This document shows positions 1 to 7,826 of a stretch of DNA of 34,150 nt, piece by piece; position 1 is the first letter of the stretch; every line of letters starts with the position of its first letter. Where the stretch lies: contig SOHS01000160.1 of the NCBI GenBank assembly GCA_004377135.1, positions 1 to 34,150 of the forward strand. Reading direction: 5' to 3'. Below the pieces are notes generated by a model, which had not been told where the DNA came from, did not search any database, and worked only from the letters and a program-made list of their open reading frames with translations. The translations under genes and the position numbers were made by a program. This DNA comes from Dehalococcoidia bacterium (lineage in GTDB: Bacteria > Chloroflexota > Dehalococcoidia > GIF9 > AB-539-J10).

Positions 1-608
1 GCATGAGCCAGCGGGATATTGAGTATCAGGAGAAGGTGCTGGAGCGGATACTGGAGGAAACCGGGGGCTGGAAAGTCAAGAAGTGGCTGGAGCCGGAAAT
101 GGAGCAGTTTGCGCTATTGTACCTGCTCAGGCTGGGCAAGAAGAATCTGAACTTCGTCTATACCGGTGGTTGGATAGGCGGCTTCATGCAGGGCGGCACA
201 CCGGATTTCTTGAGTAAATACCGACAGGTCGCTGAAGATGCGACCAGAGAATACCAGGAGAAGGGATTACTGGTGGACTGCGGCGACAATTCAATGATGG
301 GGTCCATGGGCTCCATCAGCGGCGGAGGAAACTGCGGGTGGGAACAGTTCAGTTTTTATGATGTGGCCGACAAGGTATCGACTGCCGCCGCCGTAGAGTG
401 GATGAAGCACTGTATACAAGAAGAAGCCAGGCATAATATCCCGCCCGGGAAGGAAAGCATGTACCTTGCTGTGGGTAAAACGCACGAGGAACTGCAGCAA
501 GATCTGGCCAAGCAGCCAGCCACACACACCTGGCAGCGTAAGATTAAACAGGCGATAGACCCTAATAATCTTGGTGACCGGATGTATCCCACTCTTGACG
601 AGAGGTAA
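1..608 (+). CDS. FAD-linked oxidase, C-terminal part (partial)
   Basis: The frame is open to the left edge, so the gene is cut and the ATG at position 3 is probably internal. About 201 residues are visible. They end in IKQAIDPNNLGDRMYPTLDE, which matches the usual C-terminus of FAD/FMN-containing dehydrogenases (the 'DPNN.GDR.YP' tail of the vanillyl-alcohol-oxidase/glycolate-oxidase-like superfamily). The N-terminal FAD-binding half would lie outside the window. Such proteins oxidise hydroxy acids, phenols or alkylphenols with covalent or tight FAD; the substrate cannot be read here. A glycine-rich segment (SMMGSMGSISGGGNCGW, residues about 97-113) has no assignment. The gene is followed after 70 bases by a decayed integrase on the other strand. 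Confidence 0.6.
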   Translation, partial: MSQRDIEYQEKVLERILEETGGWKVKKWLEPEMEQFALLYLLRLGKKNLNFVYTGGWIGGFMQGGTPDFLSKYRQVAEDATREYQEKGLLVDCGDNSMMGSMGSISGGGNCGWEQFSFYDVADKVSTAAAVEWMKHCIQEEARHNIPPGKESMYLAVGKTHEELQQDLAKQPATHTWQRKIKQAIDPNNLGDRMYPTLDER

Positions 609-639
609 AATAAGCTAGACGAACTTTTTGCCTTGGAAA

Positions 640-961
640 ACTCAAGCAAAGAATAGAGCGTGTTATTTAACTCTGCTGCCTTGCGTGAGGGTGACTCTGA
701 CCTGTTTCCCTGTTTACGCCAGCGATTCGCCTCCCTTCTAACGTAGCCGAGAAATTCTCTGATGTGCCACTCTTTAAGAAGCCTGATATCGTCAGACCAT
801 GCTTGCTTTTCAGCATACCATAGGAAACGACTCAGAATGCCACGGTAGTGTTCTACCGTGTGGTGGCTTAATCCCTCGGTCTGGTGGGTAAAGAGATAGC
901 CTTTGACCAAAGATTTGAGGGATGTACCTCGCGGTACCTCTAATTTGATTGATTTGAGCAT
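640..961 (-). pseudogene. Tyrosine recombinase remnant, N-terminal domain only
   Basis: Starting at the ATG at 961 (minus), the translation gives a typical SAM-like core-binding domain of a phage-type integrase: SLKSLVKGYLF, then LSHHTVEHYRGILSRFLWYA, then HIREFLGYVRREANRW. The similarity fades after SPSRKA (about position 680). The frame then reads unrelated residues into the antisense of the oxidase gene. The catalytic domain (R...HxxR...H/W...Y) is absent, so the gene is dead. It begins 112 bases downstream of the 3' end of tRNA-Pro and points away from it, the normal place for an integrase of an element that used the tRNA 3' end as its attachment site. The exact left limit of homology is uncertain. 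Confidence 0.7.
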
Positions 962-1072
962 AATTCATTGCGCGGACCCGCCCCAGAAAAGACCATGAGG
1001 TCTAAACCCTTACTTATTCATATTTAGTTTCCTAAGAGAGCCATGAGATCTAAATCTCTTGTTTCCAGTTTA

Positions 1073-1148
1073 TGGTCGGGGTGAGAGGATTTGAACCTCC
1101 GACCTCATGGTCCCAAACCATGCGCGCTAGCCGCTGCGCCACACCCCG
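1073..1148 (-). tRNA. tRNA-Pro(TGG)
   Basis: The minus strand folds as a cloverleaf: acceptor CGGGGTG/CACCCCG, D-arm GCGC...GCGC, anticodon stem CATGG/CCATG around loop TTTGGGA (anticodon TGG), T-arm GGAGG TTCAAAT CCTCT, discriminator A. CCA is encoded (1073-1075). It lies 63 bases after the porB stop on the same strand. Its 3' 29 bases are duplicated at 33693-33721. Confidence 0.95.
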
Positions 1149-1211
1149 TATAGCTAAGTATTATAGTAGGTAAGCAGAATTGAAGCAATCAAACTTGCTC
1201 ATTAGAAGAAA

Positions 1212-2147
1212 TCAAGTTGAAAAACAGGCTACCTTTGCCTTGAGTTTGGCATATTCTTCATTTACATGCTCTTGAATTTTTTCAATCTCCTCATCCAGCA
1301 AATGACGGAACCGGCCTTGCGTCTTCAAGTATTCCTCGACCGGTTTAAGCTTGGGGCGATCAATATTTAATTTATACCGGCCATTTTCCACTTCATAGAG
1401 AGGGAAGATGCCTGTCTCTACGGCAAGCCGACCTATCTCAATCGCTAAATCAGTGGCATGTCTCCAGCCTGTTGGGCAAGGAGAGAATATATGGACATAA
1501 GCTGGCCCTTTGATATCCCCACCCTTTTTAACCTTGTTCATCAAATCGAAAGGATAGCCGGGAGAGGCTGTGGCTACGTAAGGGATATTATGGGCGACAG
1601 CAATTTCAGGCAGGTTCTTCTTCCAGGTGGTCTGGCCAATGCTCAGCTTGCCCGCAGGTGCCGTGGTAGTCGAAGCTCCATAAGGAGTAGCACTTGACCT
1701 CTGGATCCCGGTATTCATATAGGCTTCGTTATCAAAACAGAGATACAAAAAGTCATGGTTTCTTTCAAATGCTCCAGACAAAGCTTGAATTCCTATGTCA
1801 GTTGTCCCGCCGTCTCCAGCCACAGCCACACATTTGATATTCTTCTCAGGCGTCTTGCCCTTCTTCATCAAAATCTTTAATCCTGCTTCTATGCCCGAAG
1901 CTGTGGCAGCAGTGTTCTCAAACAGTGTATGTATCCAAGGAACCCTCCATGAGGTGACGGGAAGTGGCGAAGTACAGACCTCCGTGCACCCGGTAGCATT
2001 GGCAATTATTACATGCCTTCCCAATGCTTTGCAGGCAAGCCTCAGTGCCAAAGCTTCGCCACAGCCAGTACAAAACGTATGCCCCTGAGCTAGAAACTCC
2101 TCGGTTGTTACGAAGTTTTTGCCAAACTTTATAGATTGCCCCTCCAT
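1212..2147 (-). CDS. porB: Pyruvate:ferredoxin oxidoreductase, beta subunit
   Basis: This is the thiamine-diphosphate and Fe-S subunit of the four-subunit enzyme that converts pyruvate and CoA to acetyl-CoA and CO2 and reduces ferredoxin in the cytoplasm. The 311 residues are full length for the family. Visible are the Cys pair FCTGCG (C26, C29), C54 in ATGCTEVC, and the TPP/Mg2+ motif GDGGTTDIG near residues 112-120, followed by the family signature FDNEAYMNTG. The start follows an AAGGGGG ribosome site in the end of porA; only 3 bases separate the two genes. It is last in the operon porG-porD-porA-porB. Related 2-oxoacid oxidoreductases for isovalerate or oxoglutarate share this fold, but the subunit order and CTS/SPCPTGW segments favour pyruvate. 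Confidence 0.93.
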   Translation of the reverse strand: MEGQSIKFGKNFVTTEEFLAQGHTFCTGCGEALALRLACKALGRHVIIANATGCTEVCTSPLPVTSWRVPWIHTLFENTAATASGIEAGLKILMKKGKTPEKNIKCVAVAGDGGTTDIGIQALSGAFERNHDFLYLCFDNEAYMNTGIQRSSATPYGASTTTAPAGKLSIGQTTWKKNLPEIAVAHNIPYVATASPGYPFDLMNKVKKGGDIKGPAYVHIFSPCPTGWRHATDLAIEIGRLAVETGIFPLYEVENGRYKLNIDRPKLKPVEEYLKTQGRFRHLLDEEIEKIQEHVNEEYAKLKAKVACFST

Positions 2148-2150
2148 TTC

Positions 2151-3347
2151 TTACCCCCTTATGTCTGTTACCTTGCCTCTTATGCCCACTGTCTCATATA
2201 ATTCCTCTGACCCATTTTCCGCGATTTCTCGACCCCGGTCAATAACATACTCAAAATCCTTTGCCGACATGTCCCTTCCACCTAAACCACCTATAAAACT
2301 CACAACCTTTGGCCTTTGCTTTTCATCATATAAGGTTGACCTGATTTCAGAAGAAACTGGTCCTCCCGGACCCCCGAAGGAGATACAACGGTCAAAAACG
2401 ATAAGAATTTCGGCACTCTTCACCGCCTGGCGAAGTTCCTTGAATGGGAAAGGTCTCCAAAGACGCAAGTTGATAAGTCCTACAGATTCTCCTCTATCCT
2501 TCTTCGCATCTATGACAGTCTTTGCTGTTTCACTAAAACTTCCCATAGTCAGAAGCAACGTTTTAGCTCCTTCTGTTTTATAGGGTTCGACGGGGTGATA
2601 ATAGCGGCCAAAGATGTCTCCTAATTCTTCGAACCCCTTAATTACCACTGCCTTGGATTTCCTGAGAGCCACCTCCTGAGCCACCTTCGCCTCCGAATAT
2701 ACGTCGGGCGGCGCGAACGCCCCAAGGGTCATCGGCTTATCGGGATCTAAAGCAAAAGGATAGTGAAACTTGGGGAGAAATTTATCCACTTCTTCTTGCT
2801 CTGGCAAAATAACCGGCTCTGTTACGTGAGTGAGGTGAAATCCGTCCAAATGAACCATGACTGGCAAAAGAACTCCTGCGTCTTCACCAACACGAAATGC
2901 CCAAAGAGTCATATCAAATGCCTCCTGGCTATTCTGGCAAAATACCTGGATCCAGCCGGTATCCCTGACAGACATGGCATCGGAGTGGTCTCCCCAAATA
3001 CTCAGCGGTGCGGATAAAGCTCGGTTGGCCACCGTCATAACCACTGGCAGTCGCATGGCTGAGGCGACGTATAGGACATTGTGCATATATTCCAATCCTG
3101 GACCTGCAGTGGCAGTGAAAGTTCTTGCCCCTACCGCAGCAGCTCCAACGCAGGTGCTCATGGCTGAGTGCTCCGATTCAACCGGTATATAAGCTGCGTC
3201 TAATTCTCCATTAGCTACCATCTCGGCAAGCCGCTCAGGGATATGTGTCTGGGGCGTTATAGGATACGCTGCAATAACATCAACGTCAGCCATCCTGGCT
3301 GCTTCGGCAGCAGCATGTGAGGCCTCTAACCCTATTCTTTCACTCAT
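2151..3347 (-). CDS. porA: Pyruvate:ferredoxin oxidoreductase, alpha subunit
   Basis: The 398-residue protein carries the N-terminal pyrimidine-binding domain (AAYPITPQTHIPERLAEMV; VESEHSAMSTCVGAAAVGAR; TATAGPGLEYMHNVLYVASA) and the C-terminal transketolase-like domain of alpha subunits. In the por family it shapes the active site and binds CoA together with the beta subunit. The ATG overlaps the porD stop (ATGA) and has a GAGGAGG ribosome site inside the run of glutamate codons that ends porD, so the two are translationally coupled. Nothing is missing compared with archaeal and deep-branching bacterial PorA proteins. Confidence 0.93.
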   Translation of the reverse strand: MSERIGLEASHAAAEAARMADVDVIAAYPITPQTHIPERLAEMVANGELDAAYIPVESEHSAMSTCVGAAAVGARTFTATAGPGLEYMHNVLYVASAMRLPVVMTVANRALSAPLSIWGDHSDAMSVRDTGWIQVFCQNSQEAFDMTLWAFRVGEDAGVLLPVMVHLDGFHLTHVTEPVILPEQEEVDKFLPKFHYPFALDPDKPMTLGAFAPPDVYSEAKVAQEVALRKSKAVVIKGFEELGDIFGRYYHPVEPYKTEGAKTLLLTMGSFSETAKTVIDAKKDRGESVGLINLRLWRPFPFKELRQAVKSAEILIVFDRCISFGGPGGPVSSEIRSTLYDEKQRPKVVSFIGGLGGRDMSAKDFEYVIDRGREIAENGSEELYETVGIRGKVTDIRG

Positions 3348-3652
3348 TTTTCCTCCTCCTCTATCATAGTTATAGCCCCCTTAGGACACACTTTGGCACA
3401 AATGCCGCAGCCTTTACAGTAGAAAAGGTCGTTTTCATAGTATCCATCCTCGAGAGGCTTTATGGCTGCATCAGGACAATGAAGCCAACATAGGCCACAT
3501 TTGTTACATTTTTCTTTATCAACTATCGGCCTTTGGGTCCTCCAATCTCCTGTCTCACGCAGCGCAGCATTCCCTGCTTCTGTAATCACATTGCCAACTT
3601 CCATGTCTCTCCAGGTAAAATCAGGCCCCGTTTTTAGCCTCTTCTCCGTCAT
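3344..3652 (-). CDS. porD: Pyruvate:ferredoxin oxidoreductase, delta subunit (2[4Fe-4S])
   Basis: This small ferredoxin-like subunit of 102 residues has two complete Cx2Cx2Cx3CP motifs, CNKCGLCWLHCP and CKGCGICAKVCP. They bind two [4Fe-4S] clusters that carry electrons from the TPP site to external ferredoxin. An AGGAG ribosome site precedes the ATG at the porG end, with only 3 bases between the two genes. The N-terminal 35 residues (TGPDFTWRDMEVGNVI) are the typical PorD lead-in. It is the second gene of the por operon. Confidence 0.93.
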   Translation of the reverse strand: MTEKRLKTGPDFTWRDMEVGNVITEAGNAALRETGDWRTQRPIVDKEKCNKCGLCWLHCPDAAIKPLEDGYYENDLFYCKGCGICAKVCPKGAITMIEEEEK

Positions 3653-3655
3653 TCC

Positions 3656-4213
3656 TTACTCCTTTATTACAATTTCCTTGTAAGCCCTTTCCACTGCCTC
3701 GATATTTCCCTTAGCCCGTGCCCCAAAGCGCTCCTGCAATTGCTCAACCAGTGATTCCATCTTGACCATCTCGGTAATTTTTAGCAGTGCGCCTATCATA
3801 GCGGTGTTAGTGATGGGCACCCCGATAGTTTCTCCGGCGATTTTCTTAGCGTTAACTGTAGCTACAGGCCACTTATACCCAAATTCAGACTTCAGTTCAG
3901 CGGGCGATTTCCTGGAATTGATGATAACCTTGCCCGTATCCTTGAGCCCTGAGGTCACATCTACAGCACGAAGCAGCCCTGGGTCGAGCACAACTACTAC
4001 ATCAGGCTCATAGATAGGCGTTCTGGTCCTGATAGATTCATTGCTTATCCTCAGGAAAGCAAGGACTGGCGCTCCCCTCCTCTCGGGGCCAAAGCTAGGG
4101 AATGACTGAGCATATTTCCCTTCGCTTATAGCAGCACGAGCAACTAATTCTGCTGAAGTCACTGCTCCCATCCCTCCCCGACCATGCCATCTTACCTCAA
4201 GAAGCTCAGCCAT
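3656..4213 (-). CDS. porG: Pyruvate:ferredoxin oxidoreductase, gamma subunit
   Basis: The protein has 185 residues, the normal length of the gamma subunit. It opens with the family signature EVRWHGRGGMGAVTSAELVA and continues with SFPSFGPERRGAPV, both diagnostic of the PorG/IorB-like domain that completes the CoA site. It is the first gene of the operon, with a strong GGAGGTG ribosome site 8 bases before the ATG. The upstream 190 bases separate it from tRNA-Arg; I could not place a convincing sigma-70 promoter there. Confidence 0.92.
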   Translation of the reverse strand: MAELLEVRWHGRGGMGAVTSAELVARAAISEGKYAQSFPSFGPERRGAPVLAFLRISNESIRTRTPIYEPDVVVVLDPGLLRAVDVTSGLKDTGKVIINSRKSPAELKSEFGYKWPVATVNAKKIAGETIGVPITNTAMIGALLKITEMVKMESLVEQLQERFGARAKGNIEAVERAYKEIVIKE

Positions 4214-4400
4214 AACTTAACACCTCCCTATTATACAAAGAGATTGCTCAGTTTTGATTTCTTGTTCCATTCTGGGTATTTTTGTAGCTGCTTGATTTAC
4301 CAGGTCCGGTCTCCCACTAGACTCTCACCTCACCAAATCTGTGATTTTGTGGGGCAAAATAAATTGGGCAACTACATTTTTAAACAGCCTAATTACAAAC

Positions 4401-4472
4401 TGCCCCTGAAGGGACTCGAACCCTTGCACCTGGCTCCGGAGGCCAGCGCTCTCTCCTCTGAGCTACAGGGGC
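4401..4472 (-). tRNA. tRNA-Arg(CCG)
   Basis: The minus strand folds as acceptor GCCCCTG/CAGGGGC, D-arm GCTC...GAGC, anticodon stem CTGGC/GCCAG around loop CTCCGGA (anticodon CCG), T-arm AAGGG TTCGAGT CCCTT and discriminator A. CCA is not encoded, unlike tRNA-Pro and tRNA-Ser(GGA) in this window. It lies between the exchanger gene and the por operon, on the same strand as both. Confidence 0.95.
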
Positions 4473-4494
4473 TGCTTAATTCTCACATAGTGTA

Positions 4495-5502
4495 TCACAA
4501 ACCAATTCCTGAATTAAATAAGGCATAAGCGCCAAGGATATAGAGCACGATTAAAGCGGGGGCATACCAGCTAGCTACCCGAAAAACTTTGCGCCTTTGC
4601 CGAAACCTCAGCCCGACAATAACCAGAAGGCTCATCATCACTGCTACAGCGGCAATAATAAGATGACTTTTCGATACTGCGGAAAGAATAAACCCCTGAC
4701 CATAGGCAAGGTCAACCGGGACAATCATAGCAATATCAAGCATATTGGCGCCTAATATATCAGCCACTGCCAAATCTATGGCACCCATACGGAGGGCAGT
4801 AATAGCAACCACTAACTCCGGTGCCGAGGTAGTAATCGCCAGAAATAAAGTCCCGACAAATGTGCTACCCCAACCAGTAGTCTCAGTGATTTCATCACCA
4901 ATGAATGACAGCCATATTCCAGCAGCAATCACTGCTGCTGCCGCCAGAGCAAATCTGATGCACACTGTTCTTGTAGTAAACTTATCGTACCGGAGAGCGG
5001 TAGTTGGAGCAGCATGCACTCTCTGCCCGCGTTCGCGTCGTAACATCCACCACATCCCCAGCAAATACAGTATAAGAATAACAATGCTTGGTATCCCTAT
5101 CCAGCCCGACTCCAAAAAAGGAAATCTGCCTGCGGCGATTATGCCTGCGGCGGCAATGGCAATGAGCAATGCTCCCCAGCCAGCCGTTATCACATGCCTC
5201 GGGCTTGCCAGGGATAAGACCGGGGTACGCGAGTGAAGAATATCGAGTACAGCTAAGATAGAAAGGTTGAAACAACAGCTTCCAAGAAGCGTGCCCAAAG
5301 CTAAATCAGCCGAGTGAACCAGTGCTACAGAACTGACTGCAGTGACAAGTTCCGGCATGGTGGTAATAGCAGCAATAAGCACCAGCCCTATCCATATCCG
5401 CCCCAAGCCCGTCTTCTCGGCGATAGCATCCCCATATTGAGCTAGCTTTGTGCCGGCAAATAAGATAACGGCCAGGCAGAGAACAAACTTGAACCAAATC
5501 AA
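4495..5502 (-). CDS. Calcium/sodium antiporter family membrane protein
   Basis: The 335-residue protein is almost entirely hydrophobic, with about ten membrane segments in two halves. Each half carries the alpha-repeat of the Ca2+:cation antiporter (CaCA) family: GLVLIAAITTMPELVTAVSS near residues 40-60 and GTLFLAITTSAPELVVAITA near 216-236. These contain the ion-coordinating T(T/S)xPE cores. The second is followed by ADILGANMLDIAMI, the usual partner helix. By family it exchanges Na+ or H+ for Ca2+ across the cytoplasmic membrane. Its start sits in a region with no strong ribosome site. It stands alone; the tRNA-Ser half-site begins about 110 bases upstream of it. Confidence 0.87.
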   Translation of the reverse strand: MIWFKFVLCLAVILFAGTKLAQYGDAIAEKTGLGRIWIGLVLIAAITTMPELVTAVSSVALVHSADLALGTLLGSCCFNLSILAVLDILHSRTPVLSLASPRHVITAGWGALLIAIAAAGIIAAGRFPFLESGWIGIPSIVILILYLLGMWWMLRRERGQRVHAAPTTALRYDKFTTRTVCIRFALAAAAVIAAGIWLSFIGDEITETTGWGSTFVGTLFLAITTSAPELVVAITALRMGAIDLAVADILGANMLDIAMIVPVDLAYGQGFILSAVSKSHLIIAAVAVMMSLLVIVGLRFRQRRKVFRVASWYAPALIVLYILGAYALFNSGIGL

Positions 5503-5591
5503 AGACTGCTCCTGTAACCTAGTAAAGTAGTGTAATCATACTACATAGGAGGGAAGCCTGCCAAGAATCATCTAATCAAGGATACCCTGTA

Positions 5592-5600
5592 TGGTATAAT
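5592..5600 (+). promoter_or_regulatory. Extended -10 promoter of the original tRNA-Ser gene
   Basis: TGGTATAAT is a perfect extended -10 element (TGnTATAAT) ending 15 bases before the tRNA-Ser 5' half at 5616, a normal tRNA leader distance. No clear -35 is seen. The copy of the tRNA that is still complete (11477) lacks a similar box. I infer that this is the native promoter, now separated from its tRNA by the integrated element. Confidence 0.55.
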
Positions 5601-5615
5601 TGGCTATGCAATCAA

Positions 5616-5654
5616 GGAGAGGTGACCGAGTGGTTTATGGTGCCGCTCTCGAAA
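5616..5654 (+). repeat. attL: 5' half of tRNA-Ser(CGA)
   Basis: This 39-base copy starts GGAGAGGTGACCGAGTGG and ends at CTCGAAA in the anticodon loop. After it the sequence (TTTGTCAGCAG) no longer pairs to complete the anticodon stem, so it is not a working tRNA. It is identical to 11477-11515. Confidence 0.9.
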
Positions 5655-6155
5655 TTTGTCAGCAGTTGTCACGAACGGTCACTTTACGTTCAAATTAGAA
5701 CTTTTGTGTCAATCACCCGAAACCCGTTTTGTTCGTAAAATACCAACTGGTAACAACCAGTTTCACTATGTCTATTAGCAAATTATTAGCAAAATTCTAG
5801 CTTTGGTTTATGCGTGAGACAATGACAACAAGGGACTAACAACATACCATAGCAATAAAAACAGCAACGTGGATAACAACTATATATCTAACTAGACGTG
5901 ATATGGAATTTTCAGCTAGGGATTGATGTAGTGTTGAGATGTCTGTGGACAGTGAAGTTTGAGGACGGCTTGAGGCTGTATTGTAGGATTGAACAATCCG
6001 CTATTTTGCCACGCCAGAGTCAACAAGACAGGCGTTCGCGTGATTTCATCCTCACGTGTACTCTGGCAGAAAGGACGTCGCATATCTGACCCCGAATCAT
6101 ATTTGCCCGTTTATGTGTTTAATCGGAGTTCAGAAGCAGATATTTGTGCGGGTGC
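5655..6155. other. Left end of the element, no gene seen
   Basis: About 500 AT-rich bases hold no supported gene. A perfect 7-bp inverted repeat AACTGGT-AACA-ACCAGTT lies at 5745-5762. It is followed by the arm-like repeat at 5773-5794. Short open frames at 5898-6252 overlap one another and look random. This is the usual make-up of an attP arm region. Confidence 0.5.
5773..5794 (+). repeat. Arm-type repeat, left copy
   Basis: This is a 22-bp sequence made of two tandem ATTAGCAAA-like units. An identical copy is at 11416-11437, and TAGCTTTGG follows both at slightly different spacing (5798-5806, 11469-11477). Short tandem repeats flanking the core are what tyrosine integrases bind as arm sites; that role is inferred. 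Confidence 0.6.
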
Positions 6156-7121
6156 TCACATTCTAGTGAAAGTCCGTTTGCCTTTGAGATGCCGATATAT
6201 TTTATTGAAATCCATGGTATACTCGAGGTCGTCAACTTCTATTTTTCTCTGACCTTTGATATCGATATTATGTATAATTAATAGCTCTTCATTGAAATGA
6301 GATGCTTGTACAATATTAATACCGGACGGTGCCCATAGGCCCGAGCCTCCCCAAAACTTAGTCCCACTAATTGTGTGAACGCCGACAGAATTACATGCAA
6401 TAGTCCAGACTTGATTCGTTGCAGAACGCGACGATAAAAGCATATCCCAGAGCATCCCATAGTATGTGTCAGTATGAATATTCATCGTCGGATATTCCCT
6501 CGTACCTGTTCCCTTCCAAGATGCGACCTGCACAACTGCGTCAATTTGGTCAATCTTAGAGTATTCCTGTAACAATTGTGAAAAGCAATAATCATAACAG
6601 GTCGTAAATCCAAATCTTCCCCATTTCGTGTCTATCACGAGTCTATCATCTAGACCCGATCTGGTATAGATCTTTTCTATTCCTGGTAGCATGATTTTGT
6701 CGTAGATATAATCTTCTTTCATATAATCAACGGTTCTATTCAAGATATAGGTAGAATTGAGATATTTCCTGTGATGGCCACTAGAGCCCTTCCTAATATT
6801 ATTGAAGACAATGTAGTTAAGGTCATCATCAAGCATTGGGAAAAGCATATCTGTAATCCAGTCATGGTGCCTTTCAATTACAGCTGAATTCATATAGTCC
6901 CTGCATTCCTGTTGGTTCTCCCAGAAATAACCGGACAAACAAAACTCAGGGAAAACGACCATATTAACTTTCTTTTCTTTGAAAACCGCCATCGTCTCAA
7001 GGATCTTCCTTTTGTTTCTTTCTATTCCAGGAACTACCGCATGAATATTCGCTATTCCAATGGATAGAGAGTTTTCGCCCGGGGCAAATGCTCGCTCTCT
7101 GATACTAATACTACTACTCAT
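6156..7121 (-). CDS. Nitrilase-superfamily carbon-nitrogen hydrolase
   Basis: The 321-residue cytoplasmic enzyme belongs to the nitrilase superfamily, which hydrolyses nitriles, amides or carbamoyl compounds. The catalytic triad is visible: E59 in FPEFCLSGY, K142 in YDKIMLPG and C175 in FTTCYDYCF. The segments around them follow the family order. An AGAGGTAAT ribosome site supports the start at MSSSISIRER. The specific substrate cannot be told; the insertion between Glu and Lys and the YDYC context are not those of the best-known NAD-synthetase or beta-ureidopropionase branches. The gene is noticeably AT-rich compared with the por and metF regions, in keeping with its position in the integrated element. 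Confidence 0.82.
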   Translation of the reverse strand: MSSSISIRERAFAPGENSLSIGIANIHAVVPGIERNKRKILETMAVFKEKKVNMVVFPEFCLSGYFWENQQECRDYMNSAVIERHHDWITDMLFPMLDDDLNYIVFNNIRKGSSGHHRKYLNSTYILNRTVDYMKEDYIYDKIMLPGIEKIYTRSGLDDRLVIDTKWGRFGFTTCYDYCFSQLLQEYSKIDQIDAVVQVASWKGTGTREYPTMNIHTDTYYGMLWDMLLSSRSATNQVWTIACNSVGVHTISGTKFWGGSGLWAPSGINIVQASHFNEELLIIHNIDIKGQRKIEVDDLEYTMDFNKIYRHLKGKRTFTRM

Positions 7122-7274
7122 GATATTACCTCTATACCGCAGGTCTCATATTGTAGGCTAATCCTCTCAAAAGTACAAAGCCCTCCCTGTAAATAATCAA
7201 AATCTTATTCTTCATTCAAACACAATGGCTTATCGCAAGGGTATCGATTGGATCCAATATAGAGAATTATAGGA

Positions 7275-7463
7275 TTAGTGATGCTGGGATATAGTAATGG
7301 TGACAGTGTCCCCAGGCTTAACCACAGCTGGACTTACAATTAGGTTGGCTACTACAAATCCAGCCGGGCTATTGGTCAAAACCATGATGCCTATGATGAT
7401 GAAAAGCCCCACAAGCCAAGCTAACCCACCAATTAGCAACTTCTTTTTCACCGCCTTGTTCAT
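7275..7463 (-). CDS. Small membrane-anchored protein, possibly truncated
   Basis: The 62-residue product begins MNKAVKKKLLIGG and has one membrane helix (residues about 9-30), followed by VVANLIVSPAVVKPGDTVTI. The last part resembles the first strand of CARDB/Ig-like surface domains ('L.VSPA.V.PGDTVT'), which normally run on for about 90 more residues. Here the frame stops after ISQHH. It is either a true mini-protein or the 5' remnant of a longer surface protein. It lies on the same strand as the nitrilase gene, 153 bases upstream. Function is unknown. Confidence 0.45.
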   Translation of the reverse strand: MNKAVKKKLLIGGLAWLVGLFIIIGIMVLTNSPAGFVVANLIVSPAVVKPGDTVTITISQHH

Positions 7464-7826
7464 AATAGAATCATAATCTGACTAGACTTCAAATAGGTTA
7501 CCATCGTGTGATATTAAACGGGTTAGTAGAGGTCGATGGAGGTCGTTTTGATGGAGATTAAGCAGGCTCGGTCTCCCTCTCAAATATGATTAAACGTTAC
7601 GGATTTACTTCAGGACACTCTTCTTGTTGGCAGGGTTAAACCTATCTTATAACTTAGTAGATTGATTATAATTTTTATCTATACAAGATGTTGATTAGGT
7701 CCGAACGAAATTATCAGAGAATAAGTTTAAAATATTTTAAAATAAAGCGTTTTTACGTTATTGTATAATCATCAAACATTTGGCACCGAACGCGACTAAT
7801 AAATAGATTAGGAGACATATATAAAA
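7464..7826. other. Intergenic region with likely promoter for the amidohydrolase
   Basis: These 360 AT-rich bases lie between divergent genes and hold no open frame of note. TATAAT occurs at 7764-7769, 57 bases before the amidohydrolase ATG. No good -35 is present at 16-18 bases. An AGGAG ribosome site lies near 7811. Confidence 0.4.

Noticed and set aside
4229..4234. TATAAT on the minus strand before porG
   Set aside because: Transcription from it would start inside the porG ribosome site, and no -35 is present at the right distance.
5616..5654. A third tRNA-Ser gene
   Set aside because: Only the 5' half is present; the sequence after the anticodon loop does not complete the stems.
5898..6252. 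Two overlapping plus-strand frames of 63 and 87 codons
   Set aside because: No domain, no ribosome site, different frames over the same bases, located in the AT-rich element end.
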